Shown: positions 38,887 to 46,950 of the stretch, piece after piece
Layout: every line of letters begins with the position of its first letter
Numbering within the stretch: position 1 is the first letter of the stretch
Source of the DNA: Pseudolabrys taiwanensis
Lineage (GTDB): Bacteria; Pseudomonadota; Alphaproteobacteria; Rhizobiales; Xanthobacteraceae
NCBI RefSeq assembly: GCF_003367395.1
Contig: NZ_CP031417.1
Span: 682,001-746,000 of the forward strand
DNA length: 64,000 nt
Reading direction: 5' to 3'
Made by a program: the position numbers and the translations under genes
The notes under the pieces: model-generated
Databases searched by the model: none
Told to the model about the DNA's origin: nothing
The model's input: only the letters and a program-made list of their open reading frames with translations

Positions 38887-39969
38887 CTATGGGGCTTTTT
38901 TGGCCCCGGCCCTCACCTGGCTCTTAGGTGAGGGAATAGATGTTCGCTCGGCGTTCGCCAGCAGATGCCCGGCCTCGCGGGCGAGGCGGTCGCGGTCGGC
39001 GCTCTTGGTATAGAGCGCCGCCATGCTGTCGCTGGTCCAGCCGAACAGGGCCTTGAGCTGGGACACCGTGGCGCCGTTGTTGGCGGCGGTGGTGGCCGCG
39101 ATCTTGCGCACGCCGTGCGCCGAACCCGGGACACCTGCCTCGTCGCAGGCTTCCCGGAAGAGGTTGCCGAAGCTCTCCTTGGTGAGCGGTTTGCCGTTGG
39201 CGCCGCAGATGAAGGTCACCTCGCCAGTGGGGCCAGCCTCCAGCGTCTTGGCGAGAATTGGCAGGACCGGCACCACGGCGGTAACCTGGAGGCCACTCTT
39301 CTCCGTGGGGATGCGGCCGACGCCGTTGCGTACATGTTGGCGGCCGTAGCGCACGGCATCGCCCCGGCGTAGCCCGCTGTAGAGCAGGACATCGAGCCAG
39401 ACCCTCTGACGGGTCCCGAGCGGCCAGCGCTTCTGGAAAAGCGCGACATGCTCTTCGGTCCAAGGGACGAAGCCGTCGCCCTTCTTGCGGGGCGGGTTGC
39501 CGACGCCGTCGGTGGGGTCGACCTTCACGTGACCAGCCTCCTGCGCCCACCGGAAGAGGCCGCGCATGGCGTCGAGGAAATTCCGGGATTGAGCGGGCGT
39601 TGAGGCGCGGCGTTCGCGGCCGGCAACGATGGTGGCCTTCGTGATCTTGGCGAATGGCTGACTACCCGCCGTCTTGAGCACGTTCTCGAAGATATTCTCG
39701 CGCTGGCGCCGCGTCGCCATCGATAATGCAAACCAGGGGGTGGTTTCGCGGTAACGAGTGATGAGCCAGGCCAACGAGTGGGCGGAAGGAGTATCCTTTT
39801 GTGGGCGCGGATTGCCTGTGATGGCGGCTTGATATTCGGTGTCGAACTCGGGCGTGCCGAATTCAGCGCGGATGCGCGTGCGCGGCCCCTTCCCGATGCG
39901 TACATACCAAACCCGCTTGCCGTGGCGGGTGGTTTGCAATTGGAGGTGTGGCGGGCGGGGTCGAGGCAT
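38887..39969 (-). CDS. int: Tyrosine site-specific integrase
   Basis: A 360-aa phage-type integrase. N-terminal residues 1-160 hold the arm- and core-binding domains. The catalytic domain shows the first Arg in YSGLRRGDAVRY, HGVRKIAAT (His-x-x-Arg) and the nucleophile Tyr in MAALYTKSADR. Its 3' end is 22 bases from tRNA-Leu(GAG), the usual place for an island integrase that uses the tRNA 3' end. A 60-codon gene sits 6 bases upstream on the same strand. Confidence 0.92.
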   Translation of the reverse strand: MPRPRPPHLQLQTTRHGKRVWYVRIGKGPRTRIRAEFGTPEFDTEYQAAITGNPRPQKDTPSAHSLAWLITRYRETTPWFALSMATRRQRENIFENVLKTAGSQPFAKITKATIVAGRERRASTPAQSRNFLDAMRGLFRWAQEAGHVKVDPTDGVGNPPRKKGDGFVPWTEEHVALFQKRWPLGTRQRVWLDVLLYSGLRRGDAVRYGRQHVRNGVGRIPTEKSGLQVTAVVPVLPILAKTLEAGPTGEVTFICGANGKPLTKESFGNLFREACDEAGVPGSAHGVRKIAATTAANNGATVSQLKALFGWTSDSMAALYTKSADRDRLAREAGHLLANAERTSIPSPKSQVRAGAKKAP

Positions 39970-39975
39970 CTGCGC

Positions 39976-40158
39976 TCACAACACGATTAATTCCTCAGTC
40001 GCGGTTGCAGAGTCTAAGCCCTCCTGAGTCAGCTGGACAAGTCGAATAACCAGCGTGCCGTCGGGCCTCACCTCGACCGCACTTGCTCCTTCCTGCTTAG
40101 CGGCACGGATCGCACGTACCACGTCGGCTTTTGTCGGACGGGCGCGGGTTCGCGGCAT
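39976..40158 (-). CDS. Small integrase-associated protein
   Basis: A 60-aa protein (MPRTRARPTKADVVRAIRAA start), with a basic helical N-terminus and a beta-rich end (VEVRPDGTLVIRLV). It is 6 bases upstream of the integrase and presumably in one transcript. Similar small proteins often precede island integrases in this order. A role in excision or regulation is a guess. Confidence 0.6.
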   Translation of the reverse strand: MPRTRARPTKADVVRAIRAAKQEGASAVEVRPDGTLVIRLVQLTQEGLDSATATEELIVL

Positions 40159-40230
40159 GTCGGCTCTCGCTGCGCTTTATGCGGCGTTGGAGCTTTCCGC
40201 TGTCGCAGACCAGAAGCAATCCGCTGTTTT

Positions 40231-40248
40231 TTCCGGATGGATCCGGAA
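40231..40248. promoter_or_regulatory. Perfect operator-like palindrome
   Basis: TTCCGGAT-GG-ATCCGGAA, eight bases each side with a two-base centre, between the divergent integrase unit (start 40158) and the unknown gene (start 40284). It is likely a repressor site controlling one or both directions. Confidence 0.5.
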
Positions 40249-40283
40249 TAATGGGGGCTATTTTCCGAAGCGGGGTGGGGCGG

Positions 40284-41087
40284 ATGACATCTCTTTCCGA
40301 GGACGAGATAAAACGGGCCATGGCCGCAGTCGCAGGCGTTGATGGCAATCTTGTTAGTGCCGCGCACCGTCGGCGTTTCGTCGAATGTGCGATGCACTTT
40401 GGCCTGCTGAATAAAAAGAACGTGCCGAACAAGTCGGCCACCATCCTCCGCCTCATCGATGAGGCGTGGGAGGCTATTCAAGCCAGGAAGACCAAACGGG
40501 CTTTGACTTTTGCGGCAGCCTTTGGGCTGAAGTCCATCATCCAATTCGGGGCTCAGCACGAAAGTGAGCTTATTGGGCTGGTGGGCATGTCCAGGTACGT
40601 GACGGTGGTCGGCGAAGATTTTGGCTGGTTGTCCGATCCAATTATCCTTTACGACGCGCTGCGGGACAGGCTCGGCAAAAGCATGCCGAGCCGGATCATT
40701 ACGCCCCATCCGGATTTCAAGCCGGAGCCAAACCGCGACCGTCGGCTAGAGTCGATCGTGCACCACGTTGGGCGCGATCATTGGGACAAGGTGAAGACCT
40801 CGGTCGCCGGCAACATGTTGATCCGCCTTATCGGCGTTCATTTGCTGTTGCCGTATACGGCTATCATGACGGACGGCGAATTGTGGATACGGCATACCCT
40901 TGCGGCGACGTCCAGGTACAAGACCATCTGGACCTATGAGCCGTCGGAAGACGTTGAAAACTTCTACTTCCAGATCGAGGCCGACCTTAAGCGACTTGAG
41001 GAGGATGCGATGAGGTATCCCGGCTGGGACTTGGTGGAGCGATATCGGCCGGACAATGCCCGCGCTTCTCCTTCGGGCTCGGCCTAA
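40284..41087 (+). CDS. Island protein of unknown function
   Basis: A 267-aa protein, cytoplasmic and mixed alpha/beta, beginning MTSLSEDEIKRAMAAVAGVD. No catalytic motif or known domain is recognised; the segment IRLIGVHLLLPYTAIMTDGE is the only hydrophobic patch. GGGGTGGGGCGG precedes ATG at 40284; ATG at 40251 is an alternative. It is divergent from the integrase across a perfect palindrome, and its position suggests cargo of the first element. Confidence 0.5.
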   Translation: MTSLSEDEIKRAMAAVAGVDGNLVSAAHRRRFVECAMHFGLLNKKNVPNKSATILRLIDEAWEAIQARKTKRALTFAAAFGLKSIIQFGAQHESELIGLVGMSRYVTVVGEDFGWLSDPIILYDALRDRLGKSMPSRIITPHPDFKPEPNRDRRLESIVHHVGRDHWDKVKTSVAGNMLIRLIGVHLLLPYTAIMTDGELWIRHTLAATSRYKTIWTYEPSEDVENFYFQIEADLKRLEEDAMRYPGWDLVERYRPDNARASPSGSA

Positions 41088-41238
41088 TCCCCCGCATCGC
41101 CCCAGTGCAGTCCAGTGAGCCCTTGCGTAGCGATCCGGCTTGTTGATTGTGGCATTAACACAAGAACTAGCACACAGGTGCCATCGCCTTGAGCAAGCCC
41201 CTGAAAAGCGATATAAAATCCTAAGCGGCAAAGGAACG

Positions 41239-41290
41239 AAAATCCGTCGGGCGTAAGCCCGTGCCGGTTCGAGTCCGGCCGCCCGCACCA
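41239..41290 (+). repeat. 3' half of a tRNA-Leu gene (att-site remnant)
   Basis: From AAAATCC (end of the anticodon arm) through a variable arm CGGGCGTAAGCCCG, T arm GCCGG-TTCGAGT-CCGGC and acceptor CGCCCGC-ACCA. No matching 5' half (GCGGGCG...) is upstream, so it is a fragment, most like tRNA-Leu(TAA). Over its last 25 bases it matches tRNA-Leu(GAG) at 21 positions. Such 3' halves are left by elements integrating in tRNA genes. The rest of the 41088-41444 gap shows nothing else. Confidence 0.75.
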
Positions 41291-41444
41291 GAACTTGTAT
41301 CAGCATATTGATGACAGTCTTCCACCAGATATTTCTGTCGAACCAATGTGCACCCTTTACGTGTAGTGGCGGCCAGCTGCTATACTAAGGCCCTACTGTC
41401 TTTATAGGTGAGGCAGTTTTCTAAAATGAAAGTGACGTTGCACG

Positions 41445-42626
41445 ATGATTAGGCCCATTCACCCTTTCCCTGCTCGAATGGCGCCGGAATTGGCGATTGC
41501 AGAACTTACACGCCTGAAGCCGAACAGCATCGTTCTTGATCCGATGTCCGGTTCAGGAACGGTGATTCGTCACGCCTCGGAATTAGGGTTACGCGCTTTC
41601 GGCTTCGACATGGACCCACTGGCGGTACTCATGTCACGCGCCTGGACCACTCCTGTTGATACAAAACTTGTCGAGGCAACGGCTCTAAAAGTCTTGGCGC
41701 AGGCGCGCGCTCTTAGCGCAGGGGATATTGCGCTCCCATGGATTGATAAAGACCAGGAAACCAAGAAATTTGTCACCTATTGGTTTGGTCGCAAACAGCG
41801 AGGCCAGCTCCGCCGGCTATGCTTTGTGCTGCATCTGATGGAAAAGAAAGCTAAGAGGCGCGGTGACGTCGCTGTGCTAGATGTTTTAAAAATTTCGTTG
41901 AGCCGAATAATCATTACTAAGGAGCAAGGGGCCTCGTTGGCTCGCGATACCTCGCACAGCCGTCCGCATAGGGTCGCAACAAAATCCAATTACGACGTTC
42001 TATTAGGCTTTGAGCGCTCGGTGAGCTATGTTTGTCGACTTTTGGAAAGCGCTCCCCCGAAAGGAAATGCCAAAATACAAATTGGGGACGCGCGCAGCGT
42101 CAAGCTCAAGGCAAAAAGCGTCGACGCGGTTATTACGTCGCCACCATATTTGAACGCTATCGACTATATGCGTGGCCACCGACTAGCTCTGGTTTGGTTT
42201 GGATTTCCGCTTGCCGAGTTGAGCGGCGTCAGGTCGACAAGCATTGGCGCAGAGCGCGCGCCAGACGAAAGCAATACGCCCGGTGTGGATGCGGTCGTAG
42301 CCGCGATGGGACGTGTAAAGGAGATGCAGCCGCGTCACCGCGCAATGATCAATCGTTACGCGCAAGACGTTTGCAAAATGATGATTGAGGTTTCCCGAGT
42401 ATTGAAGCCCGGCGGAACGGCGATTTTCGTTGTTGGGAATTCATGTTTGAAAGGCACCTTCGTTCGAAACTCGGAGGCGGTGGCTTGTGCCGGAAAAAAA
42501 GTCGGTCTGCGCGTTGTGAAGAAGACAGTAAGAAAACTGCCCGAGCGGAATCGGTACCTGCCGCTCTCAAGCGGTGCGCTTAGTTTGAGAATGCGTACCG
42601 AAACGGTTTTGACATTTAAGAAATAG
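41445..42626 (+). CDS. DNA methyltransferase (TSPPY class)
   Basis: A 393-aa amino-methyltransferase. The SAM-binding motif LDPMSGSGTV is at residues 31-40 and the catalytic TSPPY at residue 231, so the order is SAM motif first. PPY with Ser indicates N4-cytosine or N6-adenine methylation; the target sequence is unknown. It is AT-rich. It ends 23 bases before the Z1-domain gene on the same strand, so the pair is an operon and may form a restriction-modification-like defence. Confidence 0.85.
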   Translation: MIRPIHPFPARMAPELAIAELTRLKPNSIVLDPMSGSGTVIRHASELGLRAFGFDMDPLAVLMSRAWTTPVDTKLVEATALKVLAQARALSAGDIALPWIDKDQETKKFVTYWFGRKQRGQLRRLCFVLHLMEKKAKRRGDVAVLDVLKISLSRIIITKEQGASLARDTSHSRPHRVATKSNYDVLLGFERSVSYVCRLLESAPPKGNAKIQIGDARSVKLKAKSVDAVITSPPYLNAIDYMRGHRLALVWFGFPLAELSGVRSTSIGAERAPDESNTPGVDAVVAAMGRVKEMQPRHRAMINRYAQDVCKMMIEVSRVLKPGGTAIFVVGNSCLKGTFVRNSEAVACAGKKVGLRVVKKTVRKLPERNRYLPLSSGALSLRMRTETVLTFKK

Positions 42627-42649
42627 AAACATTTTTTTTGGGGGGATCA

Positions 42650-44488
42650 ATGGCGGTCGATGTCGAGGGGCTTAAGGTCAAGGCTAAACTCAAGGGGCGC
42701 TACGAAAAACAAATTGCGCGTCTGACCAACGCCAAAATACAAACCGACTGCATAGAACAGGCCGTCAAAGGCGCAACTGAAAATCTCAAAACCGCAAAGC
42801 AGTCCTCATTAATCATCTATGGTGAGCCCCAAAGTGGCAAGACAGAGATGATGATTTGTCTTACTGCAAAGCTTTTGGATAGCGGCCATAAGACAATCAT
42901 CCATTTAATGAATGATAGCGTGGACTTGCTCTCGCAAAATTTGCGACGCTTTAAGTCTTCTGGATTGGCTCCCGCTGCGCAAAATTCGTCTGAGGTGCTT
43001 GGGGCTAGCAAAAATCTTAAAGCGCAGGAATCAGTCATTTTCTGCAAGAAAAACGCGAAGGACTTACCCAAGCTAATAGATCGGTTGAAGGGCGTTTCAT
43101 CTGTCGTTGTCATCGACGATGAAGCCGACTACGCGAGCCCAAACGGTAAGATTAACAAGGGAACAAAAACAAAAATCAATAAGTTGGTCGGGGACCTTAT
43201 TGGACCGAAAGGCTATTATGTTGGTGTTACGGCGACGCCGGCTCGCCTCGATCTGAATAATACCTTTCAAAATGACACCGAAAAGTGGGTGAATTTTCCG
43301 GCTCATGCCAAATATACAGGGCAAGACACGTTTTTCCCACTTGATCAGAAGAAAATTGCTTATCGACTCAAGCTTTTAGAGCAGGGCGGAAACGCAAAGG
43401 ACGCCGAGCAAGCTCTTATCCGTTTCCTGGTGACCGCCGCGCACTTGAATCTCAATGAAAATAAGGCCGAAAAAAACTACACGTTGCTCGTTCACACCAG
43501 CGGCAAAAAGCAAGATCACGAAGTGGATCGGGCCGTTATCGAAGGCGTGGTTCAGTCTCTTAGTGCTCCCGAAGACAAGGCGTTTGCGCGGCTAGTCGCT
43601 GAGGTACATAAGAATGCGGAGGCCCTGTATGCGAACGCCAGCGCTGACAAAATCACTGACTATGTAGTTGAGAATATCACGAGGGCCTCGATCGTCGTTC
43701 TCAATAGTGAGCGGGATCGAATTGCCGCTGGGGACTCTGCGACGGACCCGACTTCTCCTTTTACAATAATTATTGGAGGGAACATCGTTTCGAGAGGCGT
43801 GACCTTCCCAAATCTGCTGGCGATGTTTTTTACAAGAGATGTCGCAAATAAGTTGCAGCAAGATACATATATCCAGCGTGCCCGCATGTTCGGGGCTCGA
43901 GGCGAGTATCTCAAGCATTTTGAGCTTACAATACCCAAGCAGCTGTACGCTAACTGGCACCGTTGTTTTGTGTTTCACAAGCTCGCATTGGAAACAATTG
44001 TGAGTAAGTTCGGGTCCCCTGTCTGGGTCGGTGACGGCCGTATTTCTGTGGCTTCTAAGGCCAGCATCAACAATGCCACTGTTGTCTTGGACAAGGGTGA
44101 GATGTCTTACCAAATGTTTGACTATGATCCGGCGCTGGATTCTCTCATTCAGCAGGCGCCTACGGATGTCAAAACATTGCGTGAGCTCCAAAAGAAGATT
44201 GGCAAGCAATCATTGCCGGATTTTCTAATTGGCTATATTGAGGCAGTGCAGCCAAATGGCGATGGGTCGTTAGCAATTCACAAATCATCGCGCATCTCAA
44301 AAGGAAAGACGTACGATCAGGCCGCGATCTCGCGTGCTAAGGGCGTAATGGGTACTCCTCAGCGAGAGCTTGATAAATTTCCGAAGGCGCTTCATCACAT
44401 CAAAATCTTCTTTAACGGACAGAACAAAGCTCGTCTGTTCTATAAGAGCGAAGGAAGTATTCAGTTTACGCAGAACAACCCCGTTTGA
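42650..44488 (+). CDS. Z1-domain P-loop ATPase/helicase-like protein
   Basis: A 612-aa protein. Walker A IIYGEPQSGKTEMM (residues 55-68) and Walker B VVIDDEADYAS (Asp156, Glu158) are followed by VGVTATPARLD, giving a superfamily 2 helicase look. The Z1 signature is GGNIVSRGVTFPNLLAMFFT from residue 376 with QQDTYIQRARMFGARGEYL. Z1 proteins occur in restriction-like systems with methyltransferases and in the MutL-Z1-AIPR (MZA) defence group. GGGGGGA precedes ATG at 42650. No PD-(D/E)xK or MutL partner is adjacent. Confidence 0.85.
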   Translation: MAVDVEGLKVKAKLKGRYEKQIARLTNAKIQTDCIEQAVKGATENLKTAKQSSLIIYGEPQSGKTEMMICLTAKLLDSGHKTIIHLMNDSVDLLSQNLRRFKSSGLAPAAQNSSEVLGASKNLKAQESVIFCKKNAKDLPKLIDRLKGVSSVVVIDDEADYASPNGKINKGTKTKINKLVGDLIGPKGYYVGVTATPARLDLNNTFQNDTEKWVNFPAHAKYTGQDTFFPLDQKKIAYRLKLLEQGGNAKDAEQALIRFLVTAAHLNLNENKAEKNYTLLVHTSGKKQDHEVDRAVIEGVVQSLSAPEDKAFARLVAEVHKNAEALYANASADKITDYVVENITRASIVVLNSERDRIAAGDSATDPTSPFTIIIGGNIVSRGVTFPNLLAMFFTRDVANKLQQDTYIQRARMFGARGEYLKHFELTIPKQLYANWHRCFVFHKLALETIVSKFGSPVWVGDGRISVASKASINNATVVLDKGEMSYQMFDYDPALDSLIQQAPTDVKTLRELQKKIGKQSLPDFLIGYIEAVQPNGDGSLAIHKSSRISKGKTYDQAAISRAKGVMGTPQRELDKFPKALHHIKIFFNGQNKARLFYKSEGSIQFTQNNPV

Positions 44489-44842
44489 GGGCGCGGCGAT
44501 GCGGCGGTTCTCCGTCGAATGCATCGGGTGTTGATGATTGTCGACTTCGATAGCCGCGCAGGTTCCGGGGGCGTTTCGTTCGCACCCGCATCCAGCGTCC
44601 AAAATCGGTTTGGACATAGTGAGTTTGTGCGCCCACTTCGCCAGCAAGCGCGATGGAGCTTCAGATCTCCGTATGTGCATGCGGAATGCCTCACTCGTCA
44701 TGAACTTGTTACTCGGTTTGGCAGATGGTCTTAGTCGTCGGCCTGCCTGGGATTGAGTTCTTGGGGGTTGATCTGGATTGCGTCCAGGCTGCCCTCAAGG
44801 CATTGTACATGCCGGGGTTGTGAGCGGGTGGCGGCTGGGGGC
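44489..44842. other. Gap with no supportable gene
   Basis: Short frames occur on both strands but none has a convincing start, ribosome-binding site or recognisable sequence. Confidence 0.5.
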
Positions 44843-45556
44843 ATGTGCTTTAGGATATGTGCCGGGCTTTTTGCCCTGTTTTTGTCGGTGGTGCCGAGCG
44901 CGGCGCAGAACGTTGGCGACGTGATGCGCCTTTTCGGGGGCATGCTTCAGCCGGCAATGCGCGAGGCCGCCCGCGCGGAATGGCAAAAGCTCTCCCAGGC
45001 CGAACTTGCCTGCATAGATCAGTCGCTTCGGCGTGCCGGCACTAGCGTTGGCGCTGCCATTAACGCCGGGGTCACGCCTGCCGATGAACGATTGTCCAAT
45101 ATTCGGCTTGCCTGTGCTGCAGCTCTTTCGGAGGCAGTGGGCGACCCCGGGCGAGTCTATGTGGTGGCAAACACCACCCCGCCTGATGCTTTCCTGTCAT
45201 TGAGGAGCGAGCCGAGTACGTCCTACGGGTACCGTGTCGCGACTATGCCTAATGGCACCCGTTTGACCGTGCTGCGCCAGAGGAGCGATGGATGGTGGCT
45301 GGTACGGATACTTGCCACCGGACAAGAGGGGTGGGCTCTGAGCCGAATTGGTGGGAAGCCGTTCATTGAATGTTGTGTAAGCCCCAACCAGAACGGAACG
45401 GCAAATCAGACGGCATCTCAGCCAAGCTTCGATTGCACAAAGGCGCGAGCGCCGGACGAGGTGGCCATTTGCTCCAATCCGGAGCTTGCGAAGCTAGATA
45501 CACGCAGAGCATTTGCTTCGTCTCGATCATCAAGACGCGGTTTAAACGGCTTGTAA
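44843..45556 (+). CDS. Secreted SH3-domain protein with a truncated LprI-like end
   Basis: A 237-aa protein with signal peptide (MCFRICAGLFALFLSVVPSA, mature start near AAQN). A helical region with two Cys follows, then a bacterial SH3 domain (residues about 125-175: LSLRSEPSTSYGYRVATMPN, GWWLVRILATGQEGWAL). The end FDCTKARAPDEVAICSNPEL is the start of an LprI-type lysozyme-inhibitor-like domain that breaks off after about 30 residues into TRRAFASSRSSRRGLNGL, suggesting a frameshift or truncation. ATG at 44843 was chosen for the signal peptide. Confidence 0.6.
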   Translation: MCFRICAGLFALFLSVVPSAAQNVGDVMRLFGGMLQPAMREAARAEWQKLSQAELACIDQSLRRAGTSVGAAINAGVTPADERLSNIRLACAAALSEAVGDPGRVYVVANTTPPDAFLSLRSEPSTSYGYRVATMPNGTRLTVLRQRSDGWWLVRILATGQEGWALSRIGGKPFIECCVSPNQNGTANQTASQPSFDCTKARAPDEVAICSNPELAKLDTRRAFASSRSSRRGLNGL

Positions 45557-45786
45557 GCGGTTTGGCGGGTCTCCCGTTGCCCGGCCAGGACTCCCAACGC
45601 GGCCTTATGGGGCGGTGAGTTAGGCCCGCAGCGCATTCACGCAAGCCGTATCCCCACCTTCCGCGCTGCCCTTGTGCAGGCAGGTGATGCCCCTCGGCTT
45701 GCGTGCCCGCTCAAGGCTGCTGAGCCTTGAGAACTCCCGACCGGCCGCGATGGGCGTGGCCGGAGAAACTAACGGGAGTAACCCAC

Positions 45787-45978
45787 ATGAACCACAAACA
45801 ATCCAAGCCTTACGCTGTGTACGTTGTCGAGGGAGAGGGCGATGCCTTCTGGACCAAGATCGGCGCCGCGTGGCCGCACGAAGACGGCGAGGGCTTCAAC
45901 ATCCAACTGTCGGCTGTGCCTTTGAACGGCCGCCTGGTGGTCCGCAAGCCTAAGGCCAAGAAGGAGGCGGGGCAATGA
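45787..45978 (+). CDS. Small island protein, first gene of an ATGA-coupled trio
   Basis: A 63-aa protein (MNHKQSKPYAVYVVEGEGDA start) with a beta-rich core FWTKIGAAWPHEDGEGFNIQ and a Lys-rich end. GGGAG precedes ATG at 45787. Similar small proteins are common next to plasmid-type genes in this order, with no assigned role. Its stop overlaps the next start. Confidence 0.65.
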   Translation: MNHKQSKPYAVYVVEGEGDAFWTKIGAAWPHEDGEGFNIQLSAVPLNGRLVVRKPKAKKEAGQ

Positions 45979-46187
45979 GCCCCGCCGGCTCGAACCACTT
46001 TGTGGTTCGCGCCCACGACTACGACCTCTGGCAGGTCGTGGTCGTGGCCAAGGACCGCGAGGACGCGCTTGCAAAGGCGAAGTCGATGTACGCGACCGAC
46101 GGGTTCGGCAACACCGACGCCTTCGTGCATTTCGACCGCAGCATCGATTGGGAAGCCTTCGAGCTGGTGCCGGAGGTGGTCCGATGA
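45975..46187 (+). CDS. Small island protein, second gene of the trio
   Basis: A 70-aa protein (MSPAGSNHFVVRAHDYDLWQ start) with an alpha/beta pattern VVVVAKDREDALAKAKSMYA. It starts at the ATGA that ends the previous gene and itself ends at the ATGA starting the methyltransferase, so the three are translationally coupled. No domain is recognised. Confidence 0.65.
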   Translation: MSPAGSNHFVVRAHDYDLWQVVVVAKDREDALAKAKSMYATDGFGNTDAFVHFDRSIDWEAFELVPEVVR

Positions 46188-46885
46188 GCCCCCTGGTCTC
46201 GCGCCCGCGTAACACCGTGATCCACGGTGATTGCGTGGAGGTCATGCGTCGGATGGCGTCCGCTTCGGCGGACTTCATCCTCACCGACCCGCCGTACCTG
46301 GTCCGCTATCGCTCGCGTGACGGCCGGACCGTCTGCAATGACGATAACGATGCCTGGCTTGAGCCGGCCTTCGCGGAAATGCACCGCGTGCTCAAGCCGG
46401 GCTCGTTCGCCGTGACCTTCTACGGCTGGAACGTCGCCGACAAGTTCATCGCGGCGTGGCGCGCGGCCGGATTCCGCATCGTCGGGCACATCGTGTTCCG
46501 CAAGCGCTATGCTTCGTCTGTGCGCTTCCTGCGCTACGAGCACGAGTGCGCGTACCTGCTCGCCAAGGGCAACGTGCAAATGCCCGAGGATGCGCCATCC
46601 GATGTGATCGAGTGGGTCTACACCGGCAACCGGCTGCATCCGACGCAGAAGTCGGCTGCGATGCTCAAGCCGTTGATCGCGGCGTTCTGCCCTGCCGGCG
46701 GTTTAGTGCTCGACCCGTTCTGCGGGTCGGGCTCGACGCTCGTTGCCGCGCGCGAGCTTGAGCGCGGGTATGTCGGCATTGAGCTTGATCGTGGTCACTA
46801 CCACAAGGCCAGCATGCGAGTGAGTGCGCCGACGCGCGACAGCCCGAGCCGCGCGGTTTTCCCTTCGAGCATTGGCGTGCATTGA
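46184..46885 (+). CDS. DNA N6-adenine/N4-cytosine methyltransferase
   Basis: A 233-aa methyltransferase. The catalytic motif ILTDPPYLVRY lies near residue 34 and the SAM motif VLDPFCGSGSTLVAARELER near residue 181, so the order is catalytic-first (beta class). HPTQKS is also present. DPPY favours adenine. No restriction gene is adjacent, so it is a likely orphan modification enzyme of the element. It is coupled by ATGA to two small proteins upstream. Confidence 0.88.
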   Translation: MSPLVSRPRNTVIHGDCVEVMRRMASASADFILTDPPYLVRYRSRDGRTVCNDDNDAWLEPAFAEMHRVLKPGSFAVTFYGWNVADKFIAAWRAAGFRIVGHIVFRKRYASSVRFLRYEHECAYLLAKGNVQMPEDAPSDVIEWVYTGNRLHPTQKSAAMLKPLIAAFCPAGGLVLDPFCGSGSTLVAARELERGYVGIELDRGHYHKASMRVSAPTRDSPSRAVFPSSIGVH

Positions 46886-46950
46886 TAGGGACTTTTGGCC
46901 TAGCTATAGGAGGTAACCCTGGGTTAATCTCGGCACTGGGGGCGGAGAGC

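Noticed and set aside
44519..44734. Small plus-strand frame after the Z1 gene
   Set aside because: No ribosome-binding site, no recognisable sequence, and overlapping frames on the other strand are equally open.
45620..45790. A minus-strand frame ending in RKPRGITCLHKGSAEGG and then NALRA
   Set aside because: It reads like protein, but I find no start codon with a ribosome-binding site and it overlaps the leader of the 45787 gene; a homology search would decide.
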